Assembly: GCF_031143425.1 (NCBI RefSeq)
Contig: NC_090443.1
Coordinates: forward strand, 1,058,702,423-1,058,766,422
Direction of reading: 5' to 3'
From: Pleurodeles waltl
Taxonomy: Eukaryota; Chordata; Amphibia; Caudata; Salamandridae
Length of the DNA: 64,000 nt
The position numbers were made by a program, and so were the translations under genes. Shown here piece by piece: positions 59,232-64,000 of this stretch. The stretch's first letter is position 1. Every line of letters begins with the position of its first letter. A model generated the notes under the pieces. That model did no database searches. It saw nothing but the letters and a program-made list of their open reading frames with translations, and was not told the origin of the DNA.

Positions 59232-60724
59232 ATTGTCTGTTATGATTTTTGGGGTGAAGTTCAATGAGTTAGGTCCTGTAAGTTGTGGGCAAAGGAGAGC
59301 TATGAGTTCGCTGTTAGCACATCTTGCCAGGATTCCTAAATCTGTTTGTGCATAACATGGCGCTGAAGCCTCCATGCAACTGCGAGCCCCTCTCGATAAA
59401 GATAGTGGCTTCAGTAGTGACCTCCTGGGGGCCTCTAGGGCACACAGTAAGTGGAGCAAGTATTCATTGCTAAAGTCGCAGACCCTACAAGCCACCCTCT
59501 TACCGTCTGGGACCATGCCGGTGAGAAGTTTGCCACAGGTATGGCTTGCAGGCATAGACACATGAAGTTTTTACATGCATGGAGCTTAATGGCCTCAAGA
59601 AGGTGGGGCTGAGCTCTTCCCATCAAATATGACACATTGAATAAATATAGAAAAAATGGAAGAAGAAAACTACACAGTCTAAGTTTATTTATGCACAATA
59701 CACATGTAAATGTCTGACCATGGAAGTATAACTGAACATATGTGCATTGGGGGTTGTATATGTAGTGGGCTTTATGACTTAAAATGTAATAACTATGATG
59801 TGTATGCATGTACACACACAATGCTACATACTTAAATGTGTGTGCACTTCTCTATAGATGTATATATTTATTTATAGTTATTGAGGGAGGGAAGCAGACA
59901 AAAATATAAAAAGAACTGATTCTTCCTTCAACCGTCATCCTGAACCTCAACTCTTGTCTCACCCCAACACTTTGTGCCAACCTTGGACTCCCAAACATGT
60001 TCCTCAAACTCATCCTTCTTTGAGACAATTCAACTGAGAGGCACACATGTCCACCACTCCCAATACCAACTCACATCTTTCCTTTACTAATCTCTTCAAT
60101 CAATTTATACCTTTAAAAAATACCGCAAATGCATTAGATGTCAACAGCACAACATTTAACACACTCACCACAACTAATCCACAAAGAAACAAAAAAGCAC
60201 TTAAACTAATGTACTCCCTTTTGGCCTCTAACCTTGGGTCTCATGGATAAGCGTGCTACTCACTGCAGGACACTTGTCTTGTCAGGGGCAGTACGAGTTA
60301 TATACATATCATTTTACAATCCAATAAAGGTTTTTTCCAATGCCTTATTTACCTCATTTATATAGGTCCAGTTCATCTTTTTACATAGTAAAATGTATGC
60401 TGAATGCATCAGGAAGTCTAAGGGCCTGGAGTATAATGAGGCAGATCACAAGAAGTATTCACAAATTGTGCACCCCTGTTTGTGCCCTGTCTCTGATTTT
60501 GCGATGGGACCTATGTACTAATAGGATAAATCACAAAAGAGCTGTCGCCGAGGGTCAGTGAAAGATCTAATGATTGATTATTATTGTGATTAATAATTAG
60601 GCAGGTCCCTTTTTACAACCCGCGGTGATCGGCTACAAACACAGGGATGCTGGCCCGCAATGAACAGCATCCCCATGTCTGCCTTCCCATTTGAAAACAT
60701 TCAGCGTGATTCGGAGTTTTATGT
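59232..60724. other. No gene seen
   Basis: AT-rich sequence without recognisable domains or repeats that I can define. Confidence 0.5.
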
Positions 60725-60815
60725 ACAGGTTAGTCCGTCACAAACATATCTTGTCCGCCATATTACAATTCCTGTAGGACACAATGGGATCCTAATACAG
60801 CAGACGGGATATCCA
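60725..60815. repeat. Short foldback repeat
   Basis: TATCTTGTCCGCCATATTAC and CTAATACAGCAGACGGGATA are imperfect inverted copies around a short centre. The open frame 60660-61055 crosses it and is not a credible gene. Confidence 0.55.
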
Positions 60816-61309
60816 AACTCTAAATTAGGCCCCTTTCTTTTAAAGCACCCGTGCTCCTTAAATAAACGCCTGCTTTCTGTTGCTGGTAAAAGGTGCGTAT
60901 ATTGGGTGGTTCTTCTAAGTGTCACCTGTAATGTCCCTGCACACACTTCCTTTATTGATCCTGAGTATATCACCCTGTACTTTCAGAGTCCTCCGAATGT
61001 GAACCTGCACTGGTTTCAGCTGCTCGCATTAAAGTCTGTTATAATGTTTGTTTAAGATGTAAATTAAAAATAACTCACTAATCTGTACATATGCTTCATT
61101 GACGAAGGGGAGCCTTTTTCAGCAGTTTTTTGTTGACACCTAATACTGAAGCAACAGCTGAAGAGTGATGCTGTTTACATGACCGTACCCCGCTTCCCCT
61201 AAGAGCTGCGTAGACACAGGACAGCTGAGAAGACGTGCACCCACCAGGGCTCATGTGCGGATGGCATTTCACAGTCACGATATGATTAAGGTCTTGGCAG
61301 CAGCGGTCA

Positions 61310-61730
61310 CCAGTGGTGCTGGAGCAACGCTCAGGGTGCGGGTGCTGTCCTCAATGCTACACCAGTGAAGTTACAGAGATTGTGAAAAGTACGCATGGCA
61401 CACAAAGACGACTAGGGAACGGGTTCAGCGGGCGTAGTGGTCAGGACGCCGTTGTAAATATATTACCAAAGCATGGTGTGGGAGCACACATCCATTTACA
61501 GACCGCACATTTCCCCTTGAAATGACCAGTAAATGTGCACCTGCAATTTTACTTAATATACAGCGCACAAGTGATAATCGGTAGAAACTGATATCCCCAA
61601 GTGTACTGACTTGTTTTTGATTGTAATTAAATATTTTTTCTACTGCACTTCAGAATTGCAAAAAATGTGGTTCATTAGTTGTTTCCTAACTGAGGATGTT
61701 CTTTGAAATATGTGTACAGTTCATTTACAG
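61310..61730 (+). repeat. Diverged direct repeat, copy 1
   Basis: It pairs with 62983-63480. Shared words include CCAGTGGTGC, AAAGCATGGTGTG, CATTTACAGAC, GAAATGACCA and CACTTCAGAATT in the same order. It is non-coding. Confidence 0.75.
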
Positions 61731-61743
61731 GTAATTACACTTT

Positions 61744-61889
61744 GGGCCTGTTTTGGGTTTAGGCGGAGGGGTTACCCCTCCGCCGAAATCTAAATCCAGT
61801 TCTTTCCTATATGATTAAGATTTCAGCAGATGGGATATCCATCACCGTTGTGCGGAGTAAACTCTCGGTTGAAATATAAAATCAGGCCC
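61744..61889. repeat. Small MITE with perfect hairpin
   Basis: GGGCCTG and CAGGCCC mark the ends. Inside, GGCGGAGGGG-TTA-CCCCTCCGCC (61762-61784) is a perfect 10-bp stem. Confidence 0.55.
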
Positions 61890-62982
61890 CATGTTGTGTG
61901 CTAGAACATAATGACATCCTACAGCCTTCCCTTTCACACACCCAGTGCCCAGCAAGATGGTTGGATACAACCATGGAACCATGCAACTGGTGCACTTTAC
62001 GTCAAGGAGGGGCTACTCCCTGCTCAAACTGCTGTGACGTGCACCAGTCCCATCCTATGGTTGTACGTCGATCATAACCTAGAGGGGATACGAGATGTGT
62101 AACGCCCTTATAGTAGCAGGGTGCAGCACTCATCACAGATTGCTAGCTTTCCAAAGAAGATTGGACATACTAACCCTGCAGTGTGTGTCTGAGAACAGTG
62201 CAATTAATATATCCACTGCTACCTTTGTCTGCTTATGTTGGTTAATATTGTGACATAAATCCACTCACTTTGCCGACAGAGGAAGAAGAGTAAACGCTGA
62301 GCTCCCTTTAAAAAGAATAAGCAGTAGTTTGTGATCAGACACAGGCTGGCATTTGACCTCTGTGACAAGATGAAAAACACGGTTCAGCAGCATCTTTCTT
62401 CCTCATTCAGCGTCTGAGCTCCAGCATGTTTATTATGGGGATGCTTTAGCACCACCCACTCTCCTGCCCACGGCACAGTCGTGAAGAAGAGGGTTGTTTA
62501 TGTTATGCTACTGGTAAAGAGCACTAACTAAAATAAACAAACTTGTAGACAGAACATTGTTCCACACAAGTGTGCCTGGCTGATAAACTGCTAGCACCTG
62601 AGAGAAACAGACTATTTTATGCAGGAAGATAGGAAGCAGGACACCTTTTCACAGACATGTACTGCTTCCACAGATAGCATACAAGGAAGTCAGCTGAAAA
62701 CACATGCACTCCCATGGAATGCCTCACGAAAAAAGGAGGCACTGAAAAGTGAGTACTTGTAAACGAATACAAGGATGGAGGCACAAAGGAGGGGCAAAGA
62801 CACGCTGGATGACCTAAAACAACTACATGCGCTCGTAGGTGAGGTTTCAGCCTGTCCCCTATATGCATGTGGTACCAGACAGCTGCACTCTCTGGTAGGC
62901 TTTGGCCTAATAAGCAAACTAATTCTGGGTACCCCCCAAAGGAAGTGTCTAGCAAGGGGGTCAGACAAAATCTGCAATCTCA
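61890..62982. other. No gene seen
   Basis: The minus-strand frames at 62617-63073 lack domains and overlap each other. Nothing supports a gene. Confidence 0.5.
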
Positions 62983-63480
62983 TCCAGTGGTGCAGTAATG
63001 TTCGGAGTGGGGCTGCTGTGATCAGTGTTACATCACTTAAGTCATAGGGTTGTAAAAAATTCAAGCATCGCACACAACAAGTCTAGCAGGCGAGACACAT
63101 CTGTTCAGCGGGAGAGAAGGGTGTGGGATGTAGTTGGTGGTGCATTTTCGAGGACACTGTCGATAATATATTACTAAAGCATGGTGTGTAGCGCACAGTC
63201 ATTTACAGACAACACATTTGCCACTGAAATGACCACCACATTTGCACAGATTTGTAGTTTTACTGAAACAACTATATAGCACACAAAGGATAATGGGTGG
63301 AAATCAGGTTCCAGAGGATATTTATAGTTTGTGCATCACCAAGTGAAGTGTCTGGATTTGTTTTGTTTCTATTAAGATATCTGTTTCGATCGCACTTCAG
63401 AATTACAGAAGAAAGTGCTTCATGTGTGCGTTCTTAACTGCTGATATACTTCAAATATTTGTATAGTTCATATTTTGTCT
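62983..63480 (+). repeat. Diverged direct repeat, copy 2
   Basis: Partner of 61310-61730, about 1.7 kb away, somewhat longer through small insertions (for example around 63310-63335). Confidence 0.75.
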
Positions 63481-64000
63481 TCTGATGGAAAAAATAACAT
63501 GGTACAGACTTTCCTTTGACACTGAGCAAGCTCGTCACACAGCATGTGTATTTGGGGGTGCCTCAACACTCTCTGTGACCCTACTTCCAGCACCTATGAG
63601 ACCCCAGTGAAGCAAAGGGTTCACCAGCACAGGTCACACGGGGTCACAGCCTTTGGAAGTTTGTACAGACCAGCTCCAGTCATGATACACAAACACTTAC
63701 CTGAGAGGCTCAGGATGTGTAGCTGGAGGGAGGTGGGTGACCCCACAGACCTGCTGAGGGGCGGGGGGGCTCAGAAGCGTGGACTGCAAGGGTCTGGGAG
63801 AGCAGAGATGTCACTGTTGGAAGAGCAGATGCCACACAAGCGGAGTGACCCAAGGCCTGGGCTCTTCATCACTGGAAGCAAGAAGCCGGCATTACCTGGA
63901 CCCCTTGTGGTGGTGAGAAGGCGCACTGACCTCCCAGGTGAACCATCACATCCTTCTGTACAACGTTTAATCTATGGAGTGGTGGTAATGGAGGGGCATC
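63481..64000. other. No gene seen
   Basis: GC-richer sequence to the window edge, with no open frame of note and no repeat that I can match inside the window. Confidence 0.4.

Noticed and set aside
60660..61055. 131-residue plus-strand open frame
   Set aside because: It runs through a foldback repeat, has no recognisable domain and no support from a neighbour or splice signals.
62617..63073. Overlapping minus-strand frames of 112 and 127 residues
   Set aside because: They overlap each other in different frames, contain no domain and partly cover the direct duplication.

Overview
The window looks like a stretch of a very large, repeat-packed vertebrate genome, most likely a salamander or newt. 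I infer a caudate amphibian close to Pleurodeles from the mixture of Harbinger DNA transposons, Gmr1-like Ty3 retrotransposons with 2.5 to 3 kb LTRs, and a tetrapod-type (class II) olfactory receptor. No species-diagnostic locus is present, so the name is an inference. Apart from one host gene, nearly everything I can recognise is transposable-element sequence, tandem repeat or repeat debris.

Layout. From 1 to about 29.85 kb lies one old endogenous retrovirus (ERV) on the minus strand, cut into pieces by later insertions. Its gag (24.8-26.1 kb), pol (21.6-24.8 kb) and the start of env (20.8-21.6 kb) lie on the right, a middle env piece at 10.04-10.56 kb, and the membrane-anchored end of env at 5-1488. 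An 8.5-kb three-gene Harbinger transposon (1492-10038) sits between the last two env pieces. An antisense LTR carrying an inserted Gmr1-like element (10558-20814) sits between the first two. A solo antisense LTR with a perfect 5-bp target duplication (26820-29334) sits in the viral 5' region.

From 29.85 to 33.47 kb are the 3' tail of another Gmr1-like element with its LTR and an antisense LTR piece. A second, truncated Harbinger copy follows (33469 to about 36060), then remnants of another large repeat family (about 36.06-37.08 kb), a MITE (37157-37658), and a chimeric sense/antisense LTR (38168-41072). From 41.1 to 48.1 kb there is no gene, only short MITE-like pieces. An intact intronless olfactory receptor lies at 48161-49117 (minus). 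Then come another LTR-like repeat split by a 3.0-kb solo LTR (49329-54480), a 3.5-kb satellite with an alternating two-subunit 82-bp period (54481-58010), a TATC microsatellite, a Harbinger-like MITE (58611-59231), and gene-less sequence to 64000 containing a diverged 0.45-kb direct duplication.

How the parts work together. The Gmr1-like element has the unusual pol order protease, integrase, reverse transcriptase, RNase H. The second copy confirms it, because RNase H ends just before the polypurine tract and LTR. Its primer binding site matches the 3' end of tRNA-Leu. The Harbinger element encodes a DDE transposase flanked by two different SANT/Myb-like genes, one divergent from a shared promoter and one convergent. 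All these element genes carry stops, frameshifts or deletions. The least damaged is the second Myb-like gene (one stop). Only the olfactory receptor looks fully functional.
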